DNA from: Chelydra serpentina
Lineage: Eukaryota > Chordata > Testudines > Chelydridae
DNA length: 64,000 bases
Direction of reading: 5' to 3'
Assembly (NCBI GenBank): GCA_037349315.1
Contig: JBAIAC010000027.1
Location: 4,340,001 to 4,404,000, forward strand
Shown: piece after piece, positions 24,801 through 30,204 of the stretch
Numbering within the stretch: position 1 is the first letter of the stretch
Layout: the number at the start of each line of letters is the position of its first letter
Notes under the pieces: generated by a model
What the model was told of the DNA's origin: nothing
Databases searched by the model: none
Seen by the model: only the letters and a program-made list of their open reading frames with translations
Made by a program: the position numbers and the translations under genes

Positions 24801-27800
24801 CCTTTCTGCCACGCATCCATCCCCGCCGGAGAACTGGCAAGGTTTAGAGGGCAGGGTGACAGAGCGGATCTGGAGATGGACAGGACTACTCCGGTGCCTC
24901 TCCTTTCGAGGGAGGGCACTGGTAATCAATCAATTAGTCCTGCCCATGTTCTGGTACCAGCTCAACACCCTGGTCCCGGCCCCGGGTTTCCTGGACAACC
25001 TCCAGACGTCGATTCTGGAGTTCTTTTGGTCAGGATTGCACTGGGTCTCTGCAGGGGTTCTCCATCTTCCTCTGGAGGAGGGTGGGCAGGGCCTGAAGTG
25101 TCCACACACTCTGGTCCATGTCTTCCGTCTCCAGGCCCTGCAGAGGCTCCTTTATGGTGCAGGTAGTCCGGCATGGAGCGTATTGGCGCACGCCTTCCTA
25201 CGCCACTTCCGAGGGCTCCGATACGACCGGCAGCTCCTTTATCTCCATCCGAGAGGTCTTCCGCGAGACCTCTCCGGGCTGCCGGTCTTCTACCAGGACC
25301 TCCTCCGGACCTGGAAGCTATTCTCAGCAACCAGGTCCGTGGCGGCCACCGAGGGGGCAGATCTCCTCGCGGAGCCCCTGCTACACAACCCCCAGCTCCA
25401 TGTGCAGGTGGCGGAGTCCCCCTCGGTGCGCCACAGGTTGGTCCTGGCAGAAGTCACTAGGGTCGGAGACCTCCTGGACTACGACCGGGGAGACTGGCTG
25501 GATCCCCTGACGCTCGCTCAGCGCATGGGGCTCTCCAGACCTCGTACTCCCCGGCGCGTACTTCAGGAGGTGAAGGCCACTTTGCCACCTGCTGCTCAGG
25601 TTTACCTCGACCGGGTCCTGAGAGAGGGTACGCCCCACCCTCCCTTCACCCCAAGCCCTCCGGACCTTTTTATTGGGCCCCTGCCCCGTGGACCCAACCG
25701 GGTCCTCTGTCCCTTCACCGCGAGCCGGCTGCACGAACTGCAGCCGGTCCGCTTCCAGACCGCGCCAAGGAAACATCTATACACGCTCGTGCTCCACACC
25801 CTTCATCTCCTCACCCTCACGTCCCGCCCCGATACGAAATGGCAGGACTTCCTGCCACCTCTAGAGGGTGAGAAGCCCCGGTGGGCCAGCCTTTACTCCT
25901 CCTTAGTCCCAAGGCCCGCCGGGGATGTCAGTTGGCGGCTCCTTCACGGAGCCGTGAGCACGGGCATGTACTTGGCGTGGTTCACCCCTATCCCCGACAC
26001 CTGCCCCTTTTGCAGCGTGAGGGAGACCCTGGCGCACATTTATCTAGAGTGCGCCAGGCTGCAGCCCCTGTTCTGGCTCCTCTTAGACATTTTGTTGAGG
26101 TTCTGGTTGCACTTTTCCCCTCACCTTTTTATTTATGCACTTCCAATCCACGGCCCCACGAAGTTGTGGGACCTCCTGGTCAACCTCCTCCTGGCCCTAG
26201 CTAAACTGGCCATCTACAAAACCAGGGTGAGGAGGTTGGCTGATGGAGGCTCCTGTGACTGTGGGGCCTATTTTTGATCCTCTGTTCGTTCACGCATCCG
26301 GGCAGAGTTCCTCTGGGCAGCGTCCACTGGCTCCCTTGACGCCTTTGAGGAGAAGTGGGCGCTGTCTGGGGTTCTCTGCTTGGTGTCCCCATCTGGTTCA
26401 CTTCGTTTGACCCTTTGACCGCACTCCCATTCCCGTTTTTTCATTTTTTGTCTCCCGGAATCACTTGGTATCCAGGACCTGTGGATCCCTCCCCTTAGGC
26501 TGGAGGGGGGGTATCCTTTAGCAGTGGGTGGGCAATAGGACAAAGCAGAGTAAAATAAAAGGTTGAGGCTGTTCCCCTTCACATGGGCGGGCGAGGGAGG
26601 GGGCAGAGTAGAAGGATTTAGATGCTCAATCCCCTTCAGATTCTGAAAGAAACCAAGTAGACTAATGATTTACTCAAAACCCATCCCAGGAAAACCAAAC
26701 TACCCACACCTAAGCATTATACAAGCTTCTAAATAAAGCTATTATATCTAAGCTTCCCCATAACTAGATTTCAGGAACACTAAAAAACCTTGTATTCAGT
26801 ATACAAAGCCTAACCACTCAGTCTGTGCTCTCTCCTCCCGCTCCTCAACTAACACTGTCTACACCAGGGTTTAGGACAGCTCAGCTACGTCTCTCTGGGG
26901 TGTGGATTTTTCATTTACCTCAGACAGAAAAAAAATAGGAGTAATAGAAAAGAGAAGAAATAAGGTGGGGAAGGAAAACACACAAGGGGCGAGGGAGATG
27001 TTGACATATGAAATCCCTCATGTAAACCCCTTCCACCTATGCCCTTCATTGTCTCCTCCACCCATTCCAGGGTTCCCCAGTCTTTCTCCATGTCAAGGGT
27101 TGTGTGCTTGCTATCCCACCCATAGCAGGCTCCTCCATTCTCCCCAGTGGCAGGGACTCTGTGTGAGCCTCCCTTCTCCCCATTCCACCCTCTACCCACT
27201 CCGCGGACAAGAGTCAGCAATTCTGATATCCTGTGTGGATTGTCTGATGTGCTTGGGGCCAGGAGGAAATTGTGTACCAACCAACTACCAGAGCAGTAGA
27301 AGTGGAACTTCCAGAAAAAAGGGAGAAGAGAAGAGAAGACAGAAATGGACAAAAAAGTGGAAAAGTTAGAGAACTTGCAGAATCAGGGCCCTACCTAAAT
27401 TCCAAAATAGATTACAACAACAACAAAAAAGAGACATGGCAACATAAGAAAATCTTAGAATTCTTTAGAACAGAACACAAAACTATTTTTTTAATTTTCA
27501 AACCCTACCAGAAACCTTTAAATAAAATTAAGATCTCGCCAGAATTATGAACAACGCTGTATCACAATAAGAAAACCTATTTTTTAAGCTTGTTGTATAA
27601 CTAACCACTCAGTCTGTGTTCTCTCCCTCCCAGCTTCCCAAAAAGGAAGAAAGAACGGTCATCAATAACAGACAGCAGCTGCATTAAAGCAACACTGTCT
27701 GCTCGCTTCGCGCTCAGAAGAGAACACTTTAACTCCTCCTCGTGGTTAGCGAGATCAGACACTTTCAACTACACTTCTCTAGTTACAAACTATAGAAATG

Positions 27801-30204
27801 ATCCCTGAAAGTATAGTCTTAACAAAACACTGCTCGGCTACACACCCAGGCAAATGTGCACAAGCTTCCTTCCCAGGGTGACAGTTTTCATACAACAGAT
27901 TTCACCCATAGCGAACTAAAGGACAAACATCTAAACCCGACTGCCCGTTTCATTAAAGCACAATTCAGCCAGCTTTAGAACACTGTGCATTAGAAGATTT
28001 TTATGTCGCTATTTACAGAAACAAACCTCCTGATTAGCATGTGGAGCTCCTAGCAACCAATCACACCCGCTTGCTCTTACTTCCTGAAACGGCGATACCT
28101 CTCACAGGCTCTTCTCTACCACGTGACGGTACAGCGAACATTTGTCTGTCGGGCAGAGCCCGACGCAGACAGAGCTCTATCTACCGTGGTCTGCCTTAAA
28201 CACTTCACGTTTCACGTTACCGGTGGCAGCGCCGACTCTGTGGGTGCTGGGAGGTTGGAGCATTACACTCTGTGGGGGTTGGGAGGTTGGAAAAAAAAAA
28301 AAAGAAATGGCACCCACCGGCAGCACCCCCACCCCCCCATCAACTCCTGTCCCGCCCCCGAGCGCCTCCTCCCCGCTGGCTAGACCTGCCCATCAGCACC
28401 TCTCCCGCCCTCTCAGCGCCTACCGCCTACCCCGATCGGCGTCAGGAGGCGCGGAGGAGGAGGGAGGGCGCAGCGCGCTCTGGGGAGGGGAAGAGGTGGG
28501 GTGGGGGCGGAGCCGGGGGGAGAACCCTCCGGCAGATTAGAAACTCGGCGCCGCTATGTCGTACTAGTGCAACCTCAACCGTTTAAATGCTACAAAACCG
28601 AGACAGAGCGGGATTTGGTTCAATTGCTCCTCTCAGAACAATTCCTCGACGTCGTGTACGGTGTATCCAGAAGACAGCAAGTCTCTAGTTTTGCAAGTAT
28701 ATGTATATCGTCACCATTTCCCCCCTTGAGCCAGCAGCACACATAATTCATAGCAATATAAATGTCAATAACTGTTAGCAAACCGATCAAAATGTTCTTA
28801 ACTCAAATCTAGAGAGAGCCTAAAGCGCCTATATTTAGTGGTTACACGGTGTAATTTAATACATCAAATCTCACTATGATCACAGAGACTTGACAAATGT
28901 GCATGTTTCATTGTGGCACCTAACATCTGAAGACACTTTTTAAAATGCCCTCTCTTTAGCTTTACAAATAAAAACGTTTTCCCAATTTCACCAATCACTT
29001 CTTCTAATTAACAAAGGAACACCCCTTCAGCCAATCAGATATTTCTTCCATAGCTCGTATTCATAGAGGCGGGACTAACAAACTGGAACTGCCTACGTAG
29101 GAAGGACGCATCGGAACAGTTACGCACAAGAAGCGCGCATTGCAAGAGCCGAAAGTGGTGACGTGCTTGAGAAGCGATGTAGGCAGTAAGCAATCCGCTC
29201 TTAAAGCAATGACGTCTGTTCCCCAGAGATCCCTGTTAGTCTCTCCTCCCATTAGGTATTGTTTTCTTAACATTGACCCATCTGCTTACCATCCCGCACA
29301 CCAAAATCACTGGCAATAATGGGCCATATATATATTATCAACTTGGTTGTTTGCTTTTCGAGCCTCTCTAGCGTTGTCGTTAAGGCGTAACTACACATGT
29401 CGCTCGGGTATTAATCCAGTTATGTTTCTCAAGTTCACGGAAGCCACTAAAAATGGTAATGGAGTGAATAAACTCCCTATTTTTCCCCTATGCAACTCTC
29501 TTCCTATTTCAATATCTGTACACTATTTGGATACGGTACGACTGTAAACATCCAGTATTAGGAACGTCGGATTTTGGATAGAAAATACAGCAGCAATTTT
29601 TTTTTATAATAGCCAAATAAAGAGATGTCAAGTATTAGACCATCTGCAAAATATTTACATTCGCATATAGGGTATAACCAGGCTGCCGAAAATTACAGAG
29701 AAATAAACTAGACATGAAATGCTTTTCAGTTTGAACCAATATGCTGTAAATTGATAGGCGTATACATTTCCTCCTAAAACGTGACTTCCACAATTCTTCA
29801 AAATTACAGCCGCAGCATTTTAATTATTAACTGGTTCTATATTCAACTACATAACTTTCTATTCCACTTATCACTTTTCAGTTCATACCTGTTTTGTGGA
29901 TGCAATAAATAACTAATGCCATTTGCCATACAAATATGTACATCAATCACAAAAATGGAGTAAACTTTTCATATGACATCCTAATTTCCTAACACAAAGC
30001 ATCATCCATCGTCAAAAATACAACAGATCATGATATTTGCAAACACTTGTCTAAATTCGGCTCTTACCTTTTTTCAGGATTTTTTTCACTTTAACATAGT
30101 TTCCTTGTTTAACATATTCGTGAAGTTGAGCTTCCAATGAATCATTTTTGATAGTACCAAGCTGGACTGGACAAGGTATGGGGAGAGGGACAGAATGAGC
30201 CATC
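970..30204 (-). CDS. TEX14: TEX14 (testis expressed 14, intercellular bridge forming factor), 5' part, 12 coding exons
   Basis: Joined minus-strand exons: 30204-30068 (ATG at 30203-30201), 16528-16414, 14878-14713, 13774-13638, 12664-12583, 11953-11823, 10360-10247, 9489-9366, 5652-5474, 3641-3490, 1513-1323, 1120-970. All borders are AG/GT and the phase carries through every junction. The product starts [16 protein letters not shown], followed by ankyrin-type repeats (about residues 47-135) and a kinase-like domain (about 200-510). The beta-3 lysine is present in VTVKEL (about 267) and the APE motif in CAPE (about 418-420). The catalytic loop reads HRS instead of HRD (about 368-370) and the DFG position reads TNL, so it is a probable pseudokinase. 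In mammals TEX14 localises to germ-cell intercellular bridges and blocks abscission by binding CEP55; the CEP55-binding motif would lie in the part outside the window. The last exon ends in phase 1, so the gene continues left of position 970. Upstream non-coding exons were not identified. It is divergent from RAD51C, as in human. Confidence 0.95.
1323..1513 (-). CDS. TEX14: TEX14 coding exon 11 (C-lobe)
   Basis: Acceptor tatgtcttacag and donor GTGACT. It encodes [17 protein letters not shown], then [16 protein letters not shown] and [13 protein letters not shown], matching the end of the TEX14 kinase-like domain. Confidence 0.94.
1621..2560 (-). mobile_element. Degenerate LINE remnant, CR1/L3-like 3' region
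   Basis: The text (for example 'ttttgttacccctctctgagccc', 'acacagtattccaagtgtg', 'cctaatattttgtttgcttttt') resembles the complement of the 3' non-coding part of CR1/L3-type LINEs. No reading frame survives. The family call is from memory of consensus wording and is moderate only. Confidence 0.45.
2905..3196. mobile_element. MITE with 32-bp terminal inverted repeats
   Basis: The left end ctcagggtatgtctacattg and the right end (ending gaagacgtactctgag) are inverted copies that also share the 'caattagacacc' word. The inside is an imperfect palindrome rich in 'gggtcctagagccctggctccagccc'-type sequence, a form very common in turtle DNA. Confidence 0.75.
3192..3459. mobile_element. MITE abutting the previous one, with central palindrome
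   Basis: Starts ctgagggctggtctataact and ends gtgtagactagccctcag (inverted). Bases 3364-3402 form a near-perfect palindrome whose arms read ttcgatttatcgcgtct. A relative lies at 56519-56775. Confidence 0.7.
3490..3641 (-). CDS. TEX14: TEX14 coding exon 10 (APE and C-lobe)
   Basis: Acceptor tcctggcag and donor GTATAG. It encodes [20 protein letters not shown], then [19 protein letters not shown]. The APE motif and the DxxSF-type helix of the C-lobe are kept. Confidence 0.94.
3720..5460. other. TEX14 intron, nothing recognised
   Basis: AT-rich intron sequence between exons 10 and 9. I see no open frame, clear repeat or regulatory signal. Confidence 0.5.
5474..5652 (-). CDS. TEX14: TEX14 coding exon 9 (degenerate catalytic loop)
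   Basis: Acceptor tttttgcag and donor GTAAAG. It encodes [20 protein letters not shown] and [11 protein letters not shown]. The HRD aspartate is replaced by Ser and the DFG motif by TNL, as expected for TEX14, whose kinase fold is considered inactive. Confidence 0.95.
6119..6391 (-). mobile_element. CR1 LINE 3' end fragment
   Basis: Begins atagaatcatag and continues 'gggttgagagggacctcgag', 'catccctgacaggcattta' and 'aacctaaatctcccttgctgc', the complement of the conserved CR1 3' untranslated region. The 5' side is truncated, as is usual for CR1. Confidence 0.85.
6392..6772. repeat. Unclassified repeat-like stretch
   Basis: The segment beginning 'gtgacactaaacacccctt' up to the DIRS-like end has wording I associate with reptile interspersed repeats, but I cannot name the family. 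Bases about 6739-6772 (caacagttac ... gtaactgtt) form a short inverted repeat next to the DIRS terminus. Confidence 0.3.
6773..8209 (-). mobile_element. DIRS-type retrotransposon remnant with tyrosine recombinase
   Basis: Bounded by a 33-bp inverted pair (6773-6805 and 8177-8209; ttcttcttcgagtgcttgtt and its complement) with about three mismatches. Minus-strand reading gives, in order, a short RNase-H-side remnant ([16 protein letters not shown], near 8040), a recombinase N-terminal domain ([15 protein letters not shown] and [20 protein letters not shown], 7443-7856) and catalytic-region pieces. These include [11 protein letters not shown] (near 7370), [15 protein letters not shown] (near 7010) and THYAI with a candidate catalytic Tyr codon at 6914-6916. 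The pieces lie in different frames, so the copy is dead. Most of the RT portion is missing. Confidence 0.8.
9366..9489 (-). CDS. TEX14: TEX14 coding exon 8 (kinase-like hinge)
   Basis: Acceptor ctcctttgcag and donor GTAAAT. It reads [20 protein letters not shown], then [18 protein letters not shown], the region before and through the hinge of a tyrosine-kinase-like fold. Confidence 0.94.
9758..10045. mobile_element. hAT-like MITE with 8-bp target duplication
   Basis: The ends tagggtgaccagat and ctggtcaccctа are inverted copies in meaning (left tagggtgaccag, right ctggtcaccсta). Flanking direct repeats are ctcccact (9750-9757 and 10046-10053). Inside are three tandem copies of a unit of about 30-34 bases, 'cggatcaaccaaacttgt..agc', separated by A-runs. 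Confidence 0.8.
10247..10360 (-). CDS. TEX14: TEX14 coding exon 7 (kinase-like N-lobe, beta-3 lysine)
   Basis: Acceptor tctcctgtag and donor GTAAGG. It encodes [14 protein letters not shown], with the lysine of the VAIK-type motif conserved, then [14 protein letters not shown], matching the alpha-C region of TEX14. Confidence 0.93.
11142..11484. repeat. MITE-like fragment
   Basis: Starts 'tgggtatgtccacactgaat', the same terminal wording as the other turtle-type MITEs in this window. It runs to the next element, which may be inserted in it. No right end was assigned. Confidence 0.45.
11485..11699. mobile_element. MITE with inverted termini
   Basis: Left end ttagggcttgtctacactgc and right end tgtgtagacatacccttag. 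The inside carries the inverted words 'cagcgctgaaac' and 'gtttcagcgctg'. Confidence 0.7.
11823..11953 (-). CDS. TEX14: TEX14 coding exon 6
   Basis: Acceptor tgtctcag and strong donor GTGAGT. It reads [16 protein letters not shown], then [17 protein letters not shown], closely matching the TEX14 family. It ends with AA, completed to Asn by the next exon. Confidence 0.93.
12583..12664 (-). CDS. TEX14: TEX14 coding exon 5
   Basis: Small 82-base exon with acceptor ttgacattag and donor GTAAGAC. It reads [12 protein letters not shown] then NIYSFGFGK, and the phase (one base, then 27 codons) fits both neighbours. The GFGK stretch looks like the remnant of a glycine-rich loop at the start of the kinase-like domain. 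A (GAAA)n tract lies about 100 bases upstream of its acceptor in transcript terms. Confidence 0.85.
12762..12842. repeat. (GAAA)n microsatellite
   Basis: About twenty uninterrupted GAAA units. On the transcribed (minus) strand it is (TTTC)n in the TEX14 intron, ending about 100 bases before the acceptor of the exon at 12583-12664. Confidence 0.97.
13638..13774 (-). CDS. TEX14: TEX14 coding exon 4
   Basis: Acceptor gtttttcag and donor GTAAGAAC. It starts [19 protein letters not shown] and ends SRFGGITQ plus two bases. This is the linker between the ankyrin region and the kinase-like domain. Confidence 0.9.
14713..14878 (-). CDS. TEX14: TEX14 coding exon 3 (ankyrin repeat)
   Basis: Acceptor tattcctcag and donor GTACAC. 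It contains [20 protein letters not shown] and [18 protein letters not shown], a second and third ankyrin-type unit, and ends AGKESSAQ in phase 0. Confidence 0.93.
15540..15748. mobile_element. MITE (tctacact/gtagac termini)
   Basis: Runs from 'gccctggtctacacttaaaa' to 'gtgtagacatgcccttaatg'. The ends are inverted and resemble those of the element at 58896-59180. Confidence 0.6.
15921..16154. mobile_element. MITE, opposite orientation to the one at 58896
   Basis: Runs from 'gaccatgtctgcactgctgc' to 'gttgacctaacttttaagta', and shares internal words such as 'ctgtcaaccgagccacatct' with the 58896-59180 element. It lies in the same TEX14 intron as the 15540 copy. Confidence 0.55.
16414..16528 (-). 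CDS. TEX14: TEX14 coding exon 2 (ankyrin repeat)
   Basis: Acceptor cttttcag and donor GTTAAG. It reads [15 protein letters not shown] then LLDYGSDPN, a typical ankyrin unit. It starts with GC, completing the Gly codon left open by the preceding exon, and ends with CA, completed to His by the next exon. A 13.5-kb intron rich in repeats separates it from the first coding exon. Confidence 0.92.
16633..17410. mobile_element. Large MITE with inverted ends and internal tandem repeats
   Basis: Left end tagggtgctaccaaattcat and right end gcgaatttggtagggcccta are inverted copies. A second inverted pair, 'gtctcccctgtgaaatctg' and 'atttcacagggggagacca', lies near the right end. The centre repeats a GC-rich unit of about 120 bases ('ggtactgctacccttacttctgcactgctg ... 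gctgggc') about three times. It begins about 100 bases upstream, in transcript terms, of TEX14 coding exon 2. Confidence 0.75.
17634..18995 (+). mobile_element. Penelope-like element remnant with GIY-YIG endonuclease
   Basis: A plus-strand frame near 17680-17916 reads [19 protein letters not shown] and then, in an adjacent frame, [14 protein letters not shown]. After a 546-bp insertion the same domain resumes as [23 protein letters not shown] and YVG are the GIY and YIG positions of the endonuclease that defines Penelope-like elements. The tail (18870-18990, 'ccaccttgtatttagctgtg ... accaactgaagtttgtcca') recurs at 54765-54905. An inverted copy of the terminal word (agagagacaaggcgggttag) sits at the left edge, 17634. 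The frames are broken. Confidence 0.65.
17917..18462. mobile_element. GC-rich insertion inside the Penelope-like element
   Basis: Flanked by gtacctcat direct repeats (17908-17916 and 18463-18471), it splits the endonuclease codons VVYLI. Its inside is C/G-rich with a (TG)n run near 18038-18050 and a G15 run near 18380. No terminal inverted repeat or coding frame was recognised. Confidence 0.6.
19183..19925 (-). repeat. Promoter-like module, copy 1
   Basis: First of three nearly identical copies (others at 22448-23216 and 27601-28115). On the minus strand the order is an ETS-like core (CAGGAAGT), an inverted CCAAT box (CCAAT at 19639-19643), an RFX X-box half-site (CCTAGCAAC, 19631-19639) and an octamer-like word (ATTAGCAT, 19615-19622). 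About 360 bases on, a short ORF of 27 codons (19266 to 19183) begins [13 protein letters not shown]. Homology with copy 2 extends to 19925, and with copy 3 only to about 19693. Confidence 0.7.
19926..21310. repeat. GC-rich unclassified stretch
   Basis: G/C-rich, low-complexity sequence with long purine-rich and C-rich tracts. Segments such as 'gcagaattttaaaatattgtgcagagaat' (21070) look like interspersed repeat wording. Open frames here are composition artefacts on both strands. Confidence 0.35.
21315..21475. mobile_element. hAT-like MITE fragment (ctcaacctttacag type)
   Basis: Shares 'caactgtacccctttcag', 'aagtttcacctcactta' and 'aaactacttg' with the longer element at 44841-45231. Confidence 0.7.
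21478..21915 (+). mobile_element. CR1 LINE endonuclease fragment
   Basis: The plus-strand translation reads [13 protein letters not shown], then [20 protein letters not shown] and [10 protein letters not shown], the C-terminal part of the CR1 apurinic-type endonuclease (GDFN and D-H region). It is truncated at both ends and interrupted by an 81-bp SINE-type insertion. Confidence 0.88.
21783..21863 (-). mobile_element. Short SINE-like insertion in the CR1 fragment
   Basis: Flanked by the 16-bp direct repeat ggactgcttggtaata (21767-21782 and 21864-21879). The body contains 'ggcaccttatagactaacag' and 'aagctttcgtgggtgaatac', the 3' portion of the same SINE-like family seen at 63461-63733. Confidence 0.8.
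22448..23216 (-). repeat. Promoter-like module, copy 2
   Basis: Nearly identical to copy 1 through the octamer, X-box (CCTAGCAAC, 22897-22905), CCAAT (22905-22909) and downstream GC-rich part. It differs by a one-base insertion near 22674, a short deletion near 23009 and a 35-45 bp insertion near 23145. Its upstream (22222-22447) and downstream (about 23500-23640) flanks are recognisably related to those of copy 3 but much less similar. Confidence 0.7.
23785..23799 (+). repeat. Target-site duplication, left copy
   Basis: acaaagcagagtaaa, repeated exactly at 26540-26554 on the other side of the Tx1-like LINE. Confidence 0.85.
23800..26539 (+). mobile_element. 5'-truncated Tx1-like LINE (L1 superfamily)
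   Basis: Contains a reverse-transcriptase ORF (about 23836-26277) and a 3' region of about 260 bases, bounded by exact 15-bp target duplications. No endonuclease domain is present, so the copy is 5'-truncated, as LINE insertions usually are. It sits in the long TEX14 intron in the opposite orientation to TEX14. Confidence 0.85.
23836..26277 (+). pseudogene. LINE ORF2-like reverse transcriptase with one in-frame TGA
   Basis: The frame is open for about 813 codons except TGA at 24025-24027 (reads [18 protein letters not shown]; likely a CGA-to-TGA change). RT landmarks in order: [48 protein letters not shown] (motif A), [15 protein letters not shown] (motif B) and [11 protein letters not shown] (motif C). 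A C-terminal [17 protein letters not shown] gives a CCHC-type cysteine/histidine cluster. [10 protein letters not shown] and the cluster fit the Tx1 clade better than CR1 or L2. The N-terminal endonuclease is missing, so the element cannot be autonomous, and no ATG starts the frame. Codon use is very GC-rich compared with the surrounding intron. Confidence 0.85.
26540..26554 (+). repeat. Target-site duplication, right copy
   Basis: Exact second copy of acaaagcagagtaaa. Confidence 0.85.
26809..26930 (-). repeat. Diverged fragment of the promoter-like module
   Basis: Starts with 'ctaaccactcagtctgtgct', like the module edge, then departs from it within about 40 bases into MITE-like wording ('ggggtgtggatttttcattt'). 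It suggests an older fourth copy. Confidence 0.4.
27601..28115 (-). repeat. Promoter-like module, copy 3
   Basis: About 515 bases nearly identical to copies 1 and 2 (I count only a handful of differences), with CCTAGCAAC at 28049-28057 and CCAAT at 28057-28061. Homology stops abruptly after 'cacaggctc'. The short ORF is preserved with one synonymous and one Pro-to-Leu difference. Confidence 0.7.
28116..28560. other. GC-rich CpG-containing stretch next to module copy 3
   Basis: Dense in C/G, with many CpG and GC-box-like words (gggcggagc near 28505). It looks like an intronic CpG island. No coding frame is credible. Confidence 0.4.
28980..29235. promoter_or_regulatory. Promoter-like cluster of CCAAT, GC-box and CRE words
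   Basis: Holds CCAAT words at about 28990 and 29031, GGCGGGAC near 29068, and two TGACGT (CRE-type) cores near 29158 and 29210, in a locally CpG-enriched stretch in the TEX14 intron next to its first coding exon. Promoter activity is inferred from motif clustering only. Confidence 0.35.
30068..30204 (-). CDS. TEX14: TEX14 first coding exon
   Basis: The acceptor tttctttcaaacag precedes a single G and the ATG at 30203-30201. The exon encodes 45 residues ending in VKVKKILKK plus one base, with donor GTAAGAG. The N-terminus resembles the known TEX14 start, including PIPCPVQLG and [19 protein letters not shown]. The acceptor just before the ATG implies at least one untranslated exon upstream (higher coordinates). 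Confidence 0.93.

Noticed and set aside
24070..24840. 256-codon minus-strand open frame inside the LINE
   Set aside because: It is the complement of the reverse-transcriptase frame in GC-rich DNA; the plus strand carries all RT motifs.
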